Shown here: in pieces, positions 1-6,580 of the stretch
Numbering within the stretch: the stretch's first letter is position 1
Layout of the letters: each line of letters starts with the position of its first letter
Origin: Hyphomicrobiales bacterium
GTDB lineage: Bacteria > Pseudomonadota > Alphaproteobacteria > Rhizobiales > Xanthobacteraceae
Assembly: GCA_017304505.1 (NCBI GenBank)
Contig: JAFKKQ010000389.1
Coordinates: forward strand, 1 to 7,261
DNA: 7,261 bases
Reading direction: 5' to 3'
Notes under the pieces: model-generated
What the model was told of the DNA's origin: nothing
Seen by the model: only the letters and a program-made list of their open reading frames with translations
Databases searched by the model: none
Made by a program: the position numbers and the translations under genes

Positions 1-596
1 AGGCGCTGGTGCGCATGCGCCATCCGACCTGGGGCGTTGTGCCGCCGGCATCGTTCATTCCAGGCGATGGCGATCCGCAGCTTCGCGCGCTGTCGGAGTT
101 TGTCGTCGGCCGGGCAATGGCGGATTGGGCTGCTTTTGTCCGGGGCGGGTCGCCCATCGAGATGACGATCCACCTCCCCATGTCCGTCCTCGAGGATACG
201 GATTTCATCGACCGGATGTGCCTGCAGCTTCCCATCGGCTTTGCACCCGCCCGGCTGACGGTGGAGATCAGCAGCGTCGATGTTGGCCGCAATCCCGAAC
301 TGGCGCGGCGGGCCGCCAAGCAGCTCGAGACTTACAACGTCGGCATCTCCATCGACGATGTAGCGGCGGAGGCATCGTGGGCCGATATTGACGATTTTCC
401 GATCGCCGAACTGCAGGTCGACCGGAGCTTCGTCCTCGGCTGTGCCAACGATCAGTACAAGCGTGCGGTGTGCAGCATGATCCTCAAGATCGCGGAACGG
501 CTCTCATTGGGCCAGGGGTTCCTGTTCGCCAAGCCCCTGGAAATGCATAAATTCGCGCGAACCATGCTGCGGCGGCGGTCGGTCCCGGCCAAATAG
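1..596 (+). CDS. Degenerate EAL-domain protein, 3' part only
   Basis: This is the C-terminal part of an EAL-domain protein; the frame is open through the left edge, so the start lies outside. The first two bases (ag) would complete a Glu codon if preceded by g, giving the signature E-A-L-V-R followed by HP. The rest follows the fold: a VEISS strand, IDD (the usual DDFG site), VDRSF, and a final GQGFLFAKPL. Active EAL domains hydrolyse cyclic-di-GMP using a conserved set of acidic, Asn and Lys residues. Here the Asn of the N-x-S strand is His (IHLP), the Lys before the VDRSF Asp is Gln (codon 414-416), and the AEGVE segment with its Glu is absent, because the helix AERL runs almost directly into GQGF (501-518). 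Catalysis therefore looks lost; a role as a c-di-GMP receptor or protein-interaction domain is inference. An N-terminal sensor or receiver domain may lie upstream, unseen. It is unlikely to belong functionally to the trp genes. Confidence 0.85.
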   Translation, partial: ALVRMRHPTWGVVPPASFIPGDGDPQLRALSEFVVGRAMADWAAFVRGGSPIEMTIHLPMSVLEDTDFIDRMCLQLPIGFAPARLTVEISSVDVGRNPELARRAAKQLETYNVGISIDDVAAEASWADIDDFPIAELQVDRSFVLGCANDQYKRAVCSMILKIAERLSLGQGFLFAKPLEMHKFARTMLRRRSVPAK

Positions 597-678
597 CGCG
601 GCAGCCGCGGGCTCGCCGGAACGCATATTTTGCGACGGCTGAGTGGGCGAGACAAAACGCCGTCGAGGATGTAGAACC

Positions 679-700
679 GCGCCGTCAGAACGGACGGCGC
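679..700 (+). promoter_or_regulatory. Perfect hairpin abutting the trpF start codon
   Basis: The arms gcgccgtc (679-686) and gacggcgc (693-700) are exact reverse complements around a 6-nt loop, agaacg. The second arm ends one base before the ATG at 702. It overlaps the only purine-rich candidate ribosome-binding sequence (ggacgg, 692-697), so in RNA it could hide the site and lower trpF translation. If translation instead begins at the ATG at 726, the hairpin sits in the leader. There is no U-run after it, so it is not a typical intrinsic terminator. The inverted repeat is seen directly; a regulatory role is inference, and GC-rich DNA yields such repeats by chance. Confidence 0.45.
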
Positions 701-701
701 C

Positions 702-1394
702 ATGACTCCCCCGACTACGCCCCTGATGGTCAAGATTTGCGGCCTGCGCACGCCCGAGGCGCTGGACGCCGCGCTTGTCGCCGGCGCGGATATGGTCGGG
801 TTCGTGTTCTTCCCGCCTTCGCCGCGCAATATCGATGTCGAGGTGGCGCGAAGCCTCGGCGCCCGCGTGCAGGGCCGGGCGAAGAAGGTGGCGCTGTCGG
901 TGGATGCAACCGATGCCGAGCTTGCCGCCGCGGTCGAGGCGCTTGCGCCGGACATGCTGCAATTGCACGGCGGGGAAACGCCGGAGCGCGTTGCCGCCGT
1001 TCGCGCGCAGTTCCATCGGCCGGTGATGAAGGCGCTGCCGATCGAAAGCCGCGCGGATCTTGCGCCGATCCAGGTTTATGCCAAGGTGGCCGACTGGCTG
1101 CTGTTCGACGCCCGCGCGCCGCGCGAGGCGACGCGGCCCGGCGGTCTCGGCAAGACGTTCGACTGGCGGCTTCTCGAAGATCTTGCGCCCGGCGTGCCGT
1201 TCATGCTGTCGGGCGGGCTCGATGCCGGCAACGTCGCCGAGGCGCTGCGCATCACGCGGGCGCCAGCAGTTGATGTATCCTCCGGCGTCGAGCGTGCGCC
1301 GGGTGAAAAGGACCCCGAAAAAATCCGGGCCTTCGTGCGCGTGGCGCGCGAAGCCGACAGGATGCTCGGCAGCAAAAGCATGAGCCCGGCATGA
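702..1394 (+). CDS. trpF: Phosphoribosylanthranilate isomerase
   Basis: TrpF is a cytoplasmic enzyme that converts N-(5-phosphoribosyl)anthranilate to CdRP by an Amadori rearrangement, the third step from chorismate to tryptophan. The 230-residue product has the full single-domain (beta/alpha)8 barrel. KICGL near residues 11-15 carries the catalytic Cys13. [10 protein letters not shown] follows, then QLHG (87-90), the WLLFDA strand with the general-acid Asp136, GGLGKTFDW (phosphate and substrate loop), [10 protein letters not shown] and DVSSGVE (191-197). Two starts are possible. ATG 702 has a weak ggacgg upstream; ATG 726 would put VKICGL right after Met, as in many family members, but has no visible ribosome-binding site. 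I prefer 702 slightly. The stop overlaps the trpB start (ATGA), which indicates translational coupling. The gene looks intact. Confidence 0.96.
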   Translation: MTPPTTPLMVKICGLRTPEALDAALVAGADMVGFVFFPPSPRNIDVEVARSLGARVQGRAKKVALSVDATDAELAAAVEALAPDMLQLHGGETPERVAAVRAQFHRPVMKALPIESRADLAPIQVYAKVADWLLFDARAPREATRPGGLGKTFDWRLLEDLAPGVPFMLSGGLDAGNVAEALRITRAPAVDVSSGVERAPGEKDPEKIRAFVRVAREADRMLGSKSMSPA

Positions 1395-2608
1395 CCGCTC
1401 CGCAGCAGCCCAACTCGTACCGCACCGGGCCCGACGATCGCGGTCATTTCGGCATCTACGGCGGCCGCTTCGTCGCCGAGACGCTGATGCCGCTGATCCT
1501 CGATCTGGAGAAGGCTTATGCCGAGGCCAAGGCCGATCCGTCGTTCAGGCGCGAGATGGACGCGCATCTGAAGAACTATGTCGGCCGCCCGTCGCCGCTC
1601 TATTTCGCCGAGCGGCTGACGCAGCATTTCGGCGGCGCGAAGATTTACTTCAAGCGCGAGGACCTCAATCACACCGGCGCGCACAAGGTGAACAATGTGC
1701 TCGGCCAGATCATGCTGGCCAAGCGCATGGGCAAGCCGCGCGTCATCGCCGAGACCGGCGCCGGCATGCACGGCGTCGCAACGGCGACGCTCTGCGCCAA
1801 GTTCGGTCTGAAATGCGTGGTGTTCATGGGCGCGACCGACGTCGCCCGTCAGCAGCCAAACGTGCTGCGGATGCGCGCGCTGGGCGCGGAGGTGCGCCCG
1901 GTGGAAGCCGGCGCAAGAACGCTCAAGGATGCAATGAACGAGGCGCTGCGCGACTGGGTCACCAATGTCGCCGATACGTTCTATTGCATCGGCACGGTGG
2001 CGGGACCGCACCCTTATCCGATGATGGTGCGCGATTTCCAATGCGTCATCGGCGATGAAACCCGCGTGCAGATGCAGGAGGCCGAGGGCCGGCTGCCGGA
2101 TTCGCTGATCGCCTGTATCGGCGGCGGCTCCAACGCGATGGGGCTATTCCACCCGTTCCTCGACGATCGCAGCGTCGACATCTACGGCGTCGAGGCGGCC
2201 GGGCATGGCCTCAAGAAAAAACATGCCGCCTCGGTTGCGGGCGGCCGTCCGGGCGTGTTGCACGGCAATCGCACCTATCTGCTGATGGACGACGACGGCC
2301 AGATCGAGGAGGCGCATTCGATCTCGGCCGGCCTCGATTATCCCGGCATCGGCCCCGAGCATGCCTGGCTCGCCGATCTCGGCCGCGTGAAGTTCCTGTC
2401 GGCGACCGACAAGGAGGCGCTGGCCGCGTTCCAGCTTTGCAGCCGGCTCGAAGGCATCATCCCGGCGCTGGAGCCGTGTCATGCGCTCGCCAAGCTCGGC
2501 GAACTCGCGCCGAAGAAACCGAAAGACCACCTGATTGTGGTCAATCTCTCCGGCCGCGGCGACAAGGACCTGGAGAGCGTGGCCTACCATCTTGGAGGCA
2601 GGCTGTGA
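1391..2608 (+). CDS. trpB: Tryptophan synthase beta chain
   Basis: TrpB is the PLP-dependent beta subunit of tryptophan synthase. It joins indole, delivered through a tunnel from TrpA, to L-serine to make L-tryptophan in the cytoplasm. The product is 405 residues, normal for the family. HTGAHK places the PLP-binding Lys at residue 99; ETGAGMHG gives the catalytic Glu121, 22 residues on, as in the Salmonella enzyme (Lys87/Glu109). GGGSNAMG (244-251) binds the PLP phosphate, and SGRGDKD (387-393) holds the Ser near the pyridine nitrogen. The monovalent-cation and COMM-domain regions between look complete. The ATG overlaps the trpF stop by 4 nt, with no strong ribosome-binding site of its own, so translation probably depends on trpF. 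Its own stop overlaps the GTG start of the small gene that follows. It is the ordinary TrpB1 type, not the longer TrpB2. Confidence 0.98.
   Translation: MTAPQQPNSYRTGPDDRGHFGIYGGRFVAETLMPLILDLEKAYAEAKADPSFRREMDAHLKNYVGRPSPLYFAERLTQHFGGAKIYFKREDLNHTGAHKVNNVLGQIMLAKRMGKPRVIAETGAGMHGVATATLCAKFGLKCVVFMGATDVARQQPNVLRMRALGAEVRPVEAGARTLKDAMNEALRDWVTNVADTFYCIGTVAGPHPYPMMVRDFQCVIGDETRVQMQEAEGRLPDSLIACIGGGSNAMGLFHPFLDDRSVDIYGVEAAGHGLKKKHAASVAGGRPGVLHGNRTYLLMDDDGQIEEAHSISAGLDYPGIGPEHAWLADLGRVKFLSATDKEALAAFQLCSRLEGIIPALEPCHALAKLGELAPKKPKDHLIVVNLSGRGDKDLESVAYHLGGRL
2594..2598 (+). promoter_or_regulatory. Ribosome-binding site for the small membrane gene
   Basis: GGAGG lies inside the last codons of trpB, six bases before the GTG at 2605. 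It is among the best Shine-Dalgarno matches in the window and is the main reason for choosing GTG 2605 over any upstream start in that frame, which would be buried in trpB. Confidence 0.8.
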
Positions 2609-2877
2609 TCCGGCTTTACACCTGGTGGCACAGCGGGTCGCGGCAGAAGCGCACCGGCTGGACGCTCACCGCCGTCGCGCTGGTCTATCTGCTCTACTTC
2701 TTCAAGGCGCGGTTGTTCGAAGCCGGGCCGCCGATCACCAAGCGGGAGTGGTTCAACGTTGTCGCCATGCTGGTGCTGATCGTCATCGGCACCATCAATA
2801 TCCGCATGGCGGAAATGAAAGAACGCAATCAGAAAACCTTGCCGCTCATTGATTCCAACGAACGCCGCCGCAAATGA
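2605..2877 (+). CDS. Small two-helix membrane protein between trpB and trpA
   Basis: I do not recognise a named family. The frame starts at GTG, preceded by GGAGG at six bases, and overlaps the trpB stop (GTGA). It ends in a TGA overlapping the trpA ATG. The 90-residue product has a short basic N-terminus rich in aromatics ([16 protein letters not shown]), a first hydrophobic helix at about residues 19-33, a connecting stretch with [10 protein letters not shown], and a second helix at about 50-66. A charged, hydrophilic tail ends in ERRRK. By the positive-inside rule both ends are probably cytoplasmic, since the Arg/Lys-rich termini flank the two helices. The good ribosome-binding site and two coupling overlaps argue that it is translated with the tryptophan synthase subunits. 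A link with that enzyme, for example as a membrane tether, is speculation. I believe related alphaproteobacteria carry a similar hypothetical gene here, but this is from memory. Confidence 0.85.
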   Translation: MIRLYTWWHSGSRQKRTGWTLTAVALVYLLYFFKARLFEAGPPITKREWFNVVAMLVLIVIGTINIRMAEMKERNQKTLPLIDSNERRRK

Positions 2878-3707
2878 CCACCCGCATTGATCGACGTTTC
2901 GCGGAGCTTGAGCACGAAGGCCGCGCCGCGCTTGTCACCTTCACGATGGCGGGCGATCCCGACACCGAGACATCCCTCGCGATCATCCAGGCGCTGCCCA
3001 AGGCCGGCGCCGACATCATCGAGCTTGGCATGCCGTTCACCGATCCGATGGCGGATGGACCGGCGATCCAGGCCGGCGGGCGGCGCGCACTCGAAGCCGG
3101 TCATACGATGAAGAAAACGCTGGCGATGGTGCGCACGTTCCGCAAGAACGACGATGCGACGCCGATCGTGCTGATGGGTTACTACAATCCGATCTATATC
3201 TACGGCGTCGAACGCTTCCTCAAGGACGCCAAGGCGGCCGGAATCGACGGACTTATCGTGGTGGACCTGCCGCCCGAGGAAGACGAGGAGCTTTGCCTGC
3301 CGGCGCTCAAGGCGGGTTTAAGCTTCATCCGGTTGGCGACACCGACAACCGATGACAAGCGCCTGCCGGCCGTGCTCGCGAACACGTCCGGATTTGTCTA
3401 TTACGTGTCCATCACCGGCATCACCGGCGCGGCGACGCCCGATCCGGATCTGGTTCACGCCGCGGTCGCTCGCATCAAGCGCCATACGGCGTTGCCGGTG
3501 GCGGTGGGCTTCGGTGTGCGGACGGCCAGGCAGGCCCGTGCGATCGCCAAAGGGGCCGAAGCGGTTGTGGTCGGGTCGGCGCTGGTCGCCACCATCAAGG
3601 ACAGCCTCGACAAGAACGGCAAGGCAACGGCGCGCACGGTCAAGGCGGTGACCGCGCTGGCGTCGGAACTGGCCGGCGGCGTGCGCGGGGCGAAACGGAA
3701 AGGCTGA
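2874..3707 (+). CDS. trpA: Tryptophan synthase alpha chain
   Basis: TrpA cleaves indole-3-glycerol phosphate to glyceraldehyde-3-phosphate and indole, which passes through the tunnel to TrpB. The 277-residue product is a complete (beta/alpha)8 barrel of normal length. FTMAGDP opens the barrel. The catalytic Glu50 sits in [10 protein letters not shown] and Asp61 in DPMADGP, one residue later than Glu49/Asp60 of Salmonella. [17 protein letters not shown] and [10 protein letters not shown] (active-site loop 6 region) follow, then VAVGFGVRT and VVVGSALV, which bind the phosphate. A basic tail (RGAKRKG) ends the protein. The ATG overlaps the stop of the small membrane gene (ATGA) and has no clear ribosome-binding site, so it is probably coupled to that gene rather than directly to trpB. 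This is the last gene of the tightly overlapping trp block. Confidence 0.98.
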   Translation: MTTRIDRRFAELEHEGRAALVTFTMAGDPDTETSLAIIQALPKAGADIIELGMPFTDPMADGPAIQAGGRRALEAGHTMKKTLAMVRTFRKNDDATPIVLMGYYNPIYIYGVERFLKDAKAAGIDGLIVVDLPPEEDEELCLPALKAGLSFIRLATPTTDDKRLPAVLANTSGFVYYVSITGITGAATPDPDLVHAAVARIKRHTALPVAVGFGVRTARQARAIAKGAEAVVVGSALVATIKDSLDKNGKATARTVKAVTALASELAGGVRGAKRKG

Positions 3708-3855
3708 GAGCTCTGCCGCAGGGTTGTTGCGGAGCTTGATGCGGTCGTCCATCTGTAGGGTGTAGTAAGATGACGACGTGTCGTGGAGGCCGGGCAGAAC
3801 CGGTGCATGATCGCGAAGTCAAGAAGTTAAAGAGTGAGAGGCTCAGACCGGTCCG
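3708..3855 (+). promoter_or_regulatory. accD leader, probable promoter region
   Basis: This 148-bp gap is the only sizeable break in the plus-strand gene series between trpF and folC, so accD may have its own promoter here. A TTGATG at 3736-3741 could serve as a -35 box, but the nearest TA-rich candidate (TAGTAA, 3763-3768) is 21 bp away, which is too far for a good sigma-70 match. A small dyad, acgac-gt-gtcgt, lies at 3773-3784, and the palindrome gaccggtc at 3846-3853 stands just before the accD start. None of these can be assigned to a regulator from sequence alone. Confidence 0.35.
3709..3736 (+). terminator. Possible weak hairpin after trpA
   Basis: Just after the trpA stop, agct (3709-3712) and ccgca (3716-3720) can pair with tgcgg and agct (3728-3736) around a 7-nt loop. 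A 3-nt bulge interrupts the stem. No U-run follows, so this is at best a weak or factor-dependent stop, or a processing site between the trp block and accD. Confidence 0.25.
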
Positions 3856-4779
3856 ATGAATTGGATCTCCAACGTTGTCCGGCCGAAGATTCGCAACTTC
3901 CTCAATCGGCGCGAGTCTCCGGAAAACCTCTGGATCAAGTGTCCGGAAACCGGCCAGCTTGTGTTCTACAAGGATGTCGAGGCGAACCAGTTCGTCATTC
4001 CGAGCTCCGGCTACCACATGCGGATGGGGGCTGCGGCGCGGCTGAAGTCGATCTTCGACGAGGAAACCTGGCTCGACATTGCGGTTCCGGCGGTGGCGGT
4101 CGATCCGCTGAAGTTTCGCGACGAGCGCCGCTATGTCGATCGTTTGAAGGACGCGCGCACCAAGACCGGAATGGCTGACGCCATCAAGGTGGGCCTGGGC
4201 AAGCTCGAGGGCACGCCCGTCGTCGTTGGCGTGCAGGACTTCGGCTTCATGGGCGGCTCGCTCGGCATGGCGGCGGGGGAGGCGGTTGTCGCTGGGCTGA
4301 TGGCGGCGGTCGAGCGCAAGACGCCGTTTATCATGTTCGCGGCATCGGGCGGCGCACGGATGCAAGAGGGTATCCTTTCTCTGATGCAATTGCCGCGCAC
4401 CACCGTCGCGGTGGAGATGCTGCGCGAAATCAAGAAACCCTACATCGTGGTGCTGACCAATCCGACCACGGGTGGTGTCACCGCCTCCTACGCCATGTTG
4501 GGTGACGTGCAGATCGCCGAGCCCGGAGCGCTGATCGGCTTTGCCGGCCCGCGCGTCATCGAGCAGACCATCCGCGAGAAGCTGCCCGACGGTTTCCAGA
4601 AATCGGAATATCTGCGCGATCACGGCATGGTCGATATGGTCGTCCATCGGCATCAGTTGCGTTCGACGCTTGCCGAACTGTGCCGGGTGTTGACCAGGGC
4701 GACCAAACCTGCGGAACGGGTTGCGGCGCAGGAGCTGTTGCCGCCTGTGCCGCCTTCGGCATCGGGCGTGCCGGCTTGA
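3856..4779 (+). CDS. accD: Acetyl-CoA carboxylase carboxyltransferase beta subunit
   Basis: AccD pairs with AccA to move the carboxyl group from carboxybiotin to acetyl-CoA, making malonyl-CoA for fatty acid synthesis. The 307-residue product has the crotonase-like carboxyltransferase core. [11 protein letters not shown] (133-143) is followed by the oxyanion-loop [10 protein letters not shown] (163-172), then [14 protein letters not shown] (204-217) and [11 protein letters not shown] (228-238). The N-terminus [10 protein letters not shown] and [11 protein letters not shown] are typical of alphaproteobacterial AccD and support this start. A GAGAGG lies 14 bases upstream, rather far for a ribosome-binding site. 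The oddity is the N-terminal zinc ribbon: against E. coli Cys27, 30, 46 and 49, only the first is kept (Cys29), the others being Thr32, Ile48 and Ser51. From memory this loss is shared by rhizobial AccD. The Pro-rich C-terminal tail is expected to be variable. Confidence 0.98.
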   Translation: MNWISNVVRPKIRNFLNRRESPENLWIKCPETGQLVFYKDVEANQFVIPSSGYHMRMGAAARLKSIFDEETWLDIAVPAVAVDPLKFRDERRYVDRLKDARTKTGMADAIKVGLGKLEGTPVVVGVQDFGFMGGSLGMAAGEAVVAGLMAAVERKTPFIMFAASGGARMQEGILSLMQLPRTTVAVEMLREIKKPYIVVLTNPTTGGVTASYAMLGDVQIAEPGALIGFAGPRVIEQTIREKLPDGFQKSEYLRDHGMVDMVVHRHQLRSTLAELCRVLTRATKPAERVAAQELLPPVPPSASGVPA

Positions 4780-4818
4780 GCGGGGCATCTTTGCTGCGGC
4801 GATGATGAGCGCGCGACT

Positions 4819-6135
4819 ATGAGCGCCTATGAACCGGTCATCGCGCGCCTGCTGGCGCTGCATCCGAAGCGGATCGACCTCTCGCTCGATCGCGTGCGGC
4901 GCTTGCTTGAGCGCCTGGGTCATCCGGAGCGGCGTCTGCCGCCGGTCATCCATGTTGCCGGCACCAACGGCAAGGGTTCGACCGTCGCCTTCCTGCGCGC
5001 CATGCTCGAGGCGTCGGGGCGCAGCGTCCACGTTTACACCTCGCCGCATCTGGTGCGCTTCAACGAGCGCTTTCGTCTTGGTGCGCCCGGCGGCGGCAGG
5101 CTTGTCGGCGACGAAGCTTTGGCCGCGGTGCTGGAAGAATGCGAGCGCGCCAACGGCGACGAGCCGATCACGGTGTTTGAGATCGAAACCGCGGCGGCGT
5201 TTCTGCTGTTCTCGCGCCATCGCGCCGACGTGACGCTGCTCGAGGTCGGCCTGGGCGGGCGGCTCGACGCCACCAACGTGATTGAGCAACCGATCGCTTC
5301 CGTCATCACTCCGGTGTCGATGGATCATGTGGAATTTCTGGGCGACACGATCGAAAAAATCGCGGCCGAAAAAGCTGGGATTCTTAAGCGCGGCGTCCCG
5401 GCCGCGCTCGCGCCGCAGACGGAAGCCGTGCTTGCCGTGATCGAGCGCGAGGCGGTGCGCGTGCGAGCGCCGCTGCGCATTTCCGGCGAGCACTGGAGCG
5501 TGCATGCCGAACGCGGCCGGCTAGTCTATCAGGACGACGACGGATTGCTCGATCTGCCGTTGCCGAAACTTAACGGTCGTCACCAGATCGATAACGCCGG
5601 CACCGCCATCGCCGCGTTGCGCGCTGCGGGCCTTTCGTTGCCGCTTGCCGCTTTCGAAACCGGCATCGTCAGGGCCGAATGGCCGGCGCGCATGCAGCTT
5701 CTGACGCAAGGCAGCCTGAAAGCGCTGGCGCCGCAGGGCAGCGAGTTGTGGCTCGACGGGGGCCATAACGCGGAAGGCGGCCGCGCCATTGCGTCGGCGC
5801 TCGGCGATCTGGAGGAGCGCGTGCCGCGCCCGCTGGTGGTGATCGCGGGCATGCTTTCGACCAAGGACAGCCTGGGCTTTCTGCGTAATTTTTCCGGCAT
5901 CGCGCGCCGCGTCATCGCCGTGCCGATTCCGCATCAGGAGAAAAGCGTTGCGGCCGAGACGCTGGTGGACATTGCGCGCGGTGTCGGGATTCCGGCCGAA
6001 AGCCATGACCATCTCGAAGCCGCGCTCCTGGCCGTTGGCCGGCTGGGGCTGGAGCCCGCGCCGCGCATCCTGATCACCGGTTCGCTTTATCTTGCCGGCG
6101 AGGTGCTGGCGCAGAACGGCACGCCGCCGACCTGA
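4819..6135 (+). CDS. folC: Folylpolyglutamate / dihydrofolate synthase
   Basis: FolC is an ATP-dependent Mur-ligase-family enzyme. It adds glutamate to dihydropteroate to make dihydrofolate and then lengthens the gamma-glutamyl chain of folates. The 438-residue product is full length. It has the P-loop GTNGKGS (48-54), TSPHL (74-78), EVGLGGRLDATN (142-153) and the region MDHVEFLG to EKAGILK. Lys185 in that region corresponds to the Lys that is carbamylated in the family. NGRHQIDNA links the central domain to the Mur C-terminal domain, which carries LDGGHN (312-317) and GSLYLAGE (421-428). Whether it does both activities cannot be told from motifs. The ATG is 39 bp after accD with only a weak purine stretch before it, and the two are probably co-transcribed. 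The other nearby ATGs (4802, 4805) are out of frame. A hairpin terminator follows the stop. Confidence 0.97.
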   Translation: MSAYEPVIARLLALHPKRIDLSLDRVRRLLERLGHPERRLPPVIHVAGTNGKGSTVAFLRAMLEASGRSVHVYTSPHLVRFNERFRLGAPGGGRLVGDEALAAVLEECERANGDEPITVFEIETAAAFLLFSRHRADVTLLEVGLGGRLDATNVIEQPIASVITPVSMDHVEFLGDTIEKIAAEKAGILKRGVPAALAPQTEAVLAVIEREAVRVRAPLRISGEHWSVHAERGRLVYQDDDGLLDLPLPKLNGRHQIDNAGTAIAALRAAGLSLPLAAFETGIVRAEWPARMQLLTQGSLKALAPQGSELWLDGGHNAEGGRAIASALGDLEERVPRPLVVIAGMLSTKDSLGFLRNFSGIARRVIAVPIPHQEKSVAAETLVDIARGVGIPAESHDHLEAALLAVGRLGLEPAPRILITGSLYLAGEVLAQNGTPPT

Positions 6136-6176
6136 TGGCGGAGCACACGCGGCCTGGCGCCCATCCCGAAAACACG

Positions 6177-6199
6177 ATGGCCGGGACATGCCCGGCCAT
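6177..6199. terminator. Bidirectional terminator between folC and trxA
   Basis: A perfect 9-bp stem, atggccggg paired with cccggccat, encloses the 5-nt loop acatg in the gap between the convergent folC and trxA stops. Read on the minus strand the stem is followed within a few bases by TTTT, as expected for an intrinsic terminator of the addA-trxA side. On the plus strand the stretch after the stem is only AT-rich further on, so termination of folC there should be weaker. Confidence 0.75.
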
Positions 6200-6226
6200 T
6201 GCGCAAGAATAATATTGAAGCGTGGG

Positions 6227-6550
6227 TCACTCCGCGGTGGAGTTGATCCACTGCTCGAGCTTTTGCTTCGGCGCGGCGCCGACCTGGCGCGCGGCCATCT
6301 CACCGTTCTTGAAGATCATCAGCGTTGGGATCGACATGATGCCGTACTTCGACGCCACGCCGGGGTTCTCAGCGACATTGAGCTTCACGATCTTGACCTT
6401 GTCGCCCATGACACCGGCGATCTCTTCGAGAGCCGGCGCGATCATGCGACACGGACCGCACCACTCGGCCCAGAAATCCACCACGACCGGGCCAGTCGCC
6501 TTCAGCACCTCAGCTTCAAAGTTCGCGTCGGATACCTTTCCAACGGTCAT
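6227..6550 (-). CDS. trxA: Thioredoxin 1
   Basis: This is a small cytoplasmic dithiol-disulfide oxidoreductase, reduced by thioredoxin reductase with NADPH. It passes electrons to ribonucleotide reductase, peroxiredoxins and other proteins. The 107-residue product has the thioredoxin fold in order: VVVDFWAEW with the buried Asp25, the redox site WCGPC (30-34), VKLNVAENP, the cis-Pro75 loop SIPT, and FKNGE followed by the final helix. The length and all key residues are those of classical TrxA. The ATG has a strong GAGG (6557-6560) six bases upstream. The start is 30 bp downstream of the addA stop on the same strand, so the two genes could share a transcript, but an own promoter inside addA or in the short gap cannot be excluded. 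The gene ends just before the shared terminator. Confidence 0.98.
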   Translation of the reverse strand: MTVGKVSDANFEAEVLKATGPVVVDFWAEWCGPCRMIAPALEEIAGVMGDKVKIVKLNVAENPGVASKYGIMSIPTLMIFKNGEMAARQVGAAPKQKLEQWINSTAE

Positions 6551-6556
6551 GGAACA

Positions 6557-6560
6557 CCTC
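6557..6560 (-). promoter_or_regulatory. trxA ribosome-binding site
   Basis: On the minus strand GAGG, within GAGGTG, stands six bases before the trxA ATG. The match and spacing are close to ideal and fix the start. The whole gap to the addA stop is only 30 bp, and I see no convincing -35/-10 pair in it. Confidence 0.75.
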
Positions 6561-6580
6561 GTTTTTAGAATTGAGAACGT

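Noticed and set aside
628..660. Sigma-70 promoter before trpF starting from TTGCGA
   Set aside because: No TATAAT-like hexamer occurs at a suitable distance (the position 17 bp on reads caaaac), so no promoter can be supported.
1076..2041. Long minus-strand open frame opposite trpF and trpB
   Set aside because: Same reasons: low-complexity His/Arg/Ala composition, no domain, and fully covered by well-supported plus-strand genes.
2437..2604. Longer version of the small membrane protein starting at an upstream ATG
   Set aside because: The extension would be read inside trpB in another frame and has a shadow-like composition (Arg/Pro/Ala rich); the GTG at 2605 has an ideal ribosome-binding site.
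3834..4178. Alternative plus-strand frame at the start of accD
   Set aside because: It overlaps the conserved accD N-terminus in another frame, and the product is Arg/Gly rich with no domain.
3640..5505. Very long open frame on the minus strand opposite accD and folC
   Set aside because: The product is rich in Arg, His, Gln and Ala with no recognisable domain, and it lies antisense to two intact conserved enzymes. Long antisense frames are expected in high-GC coding DNA.
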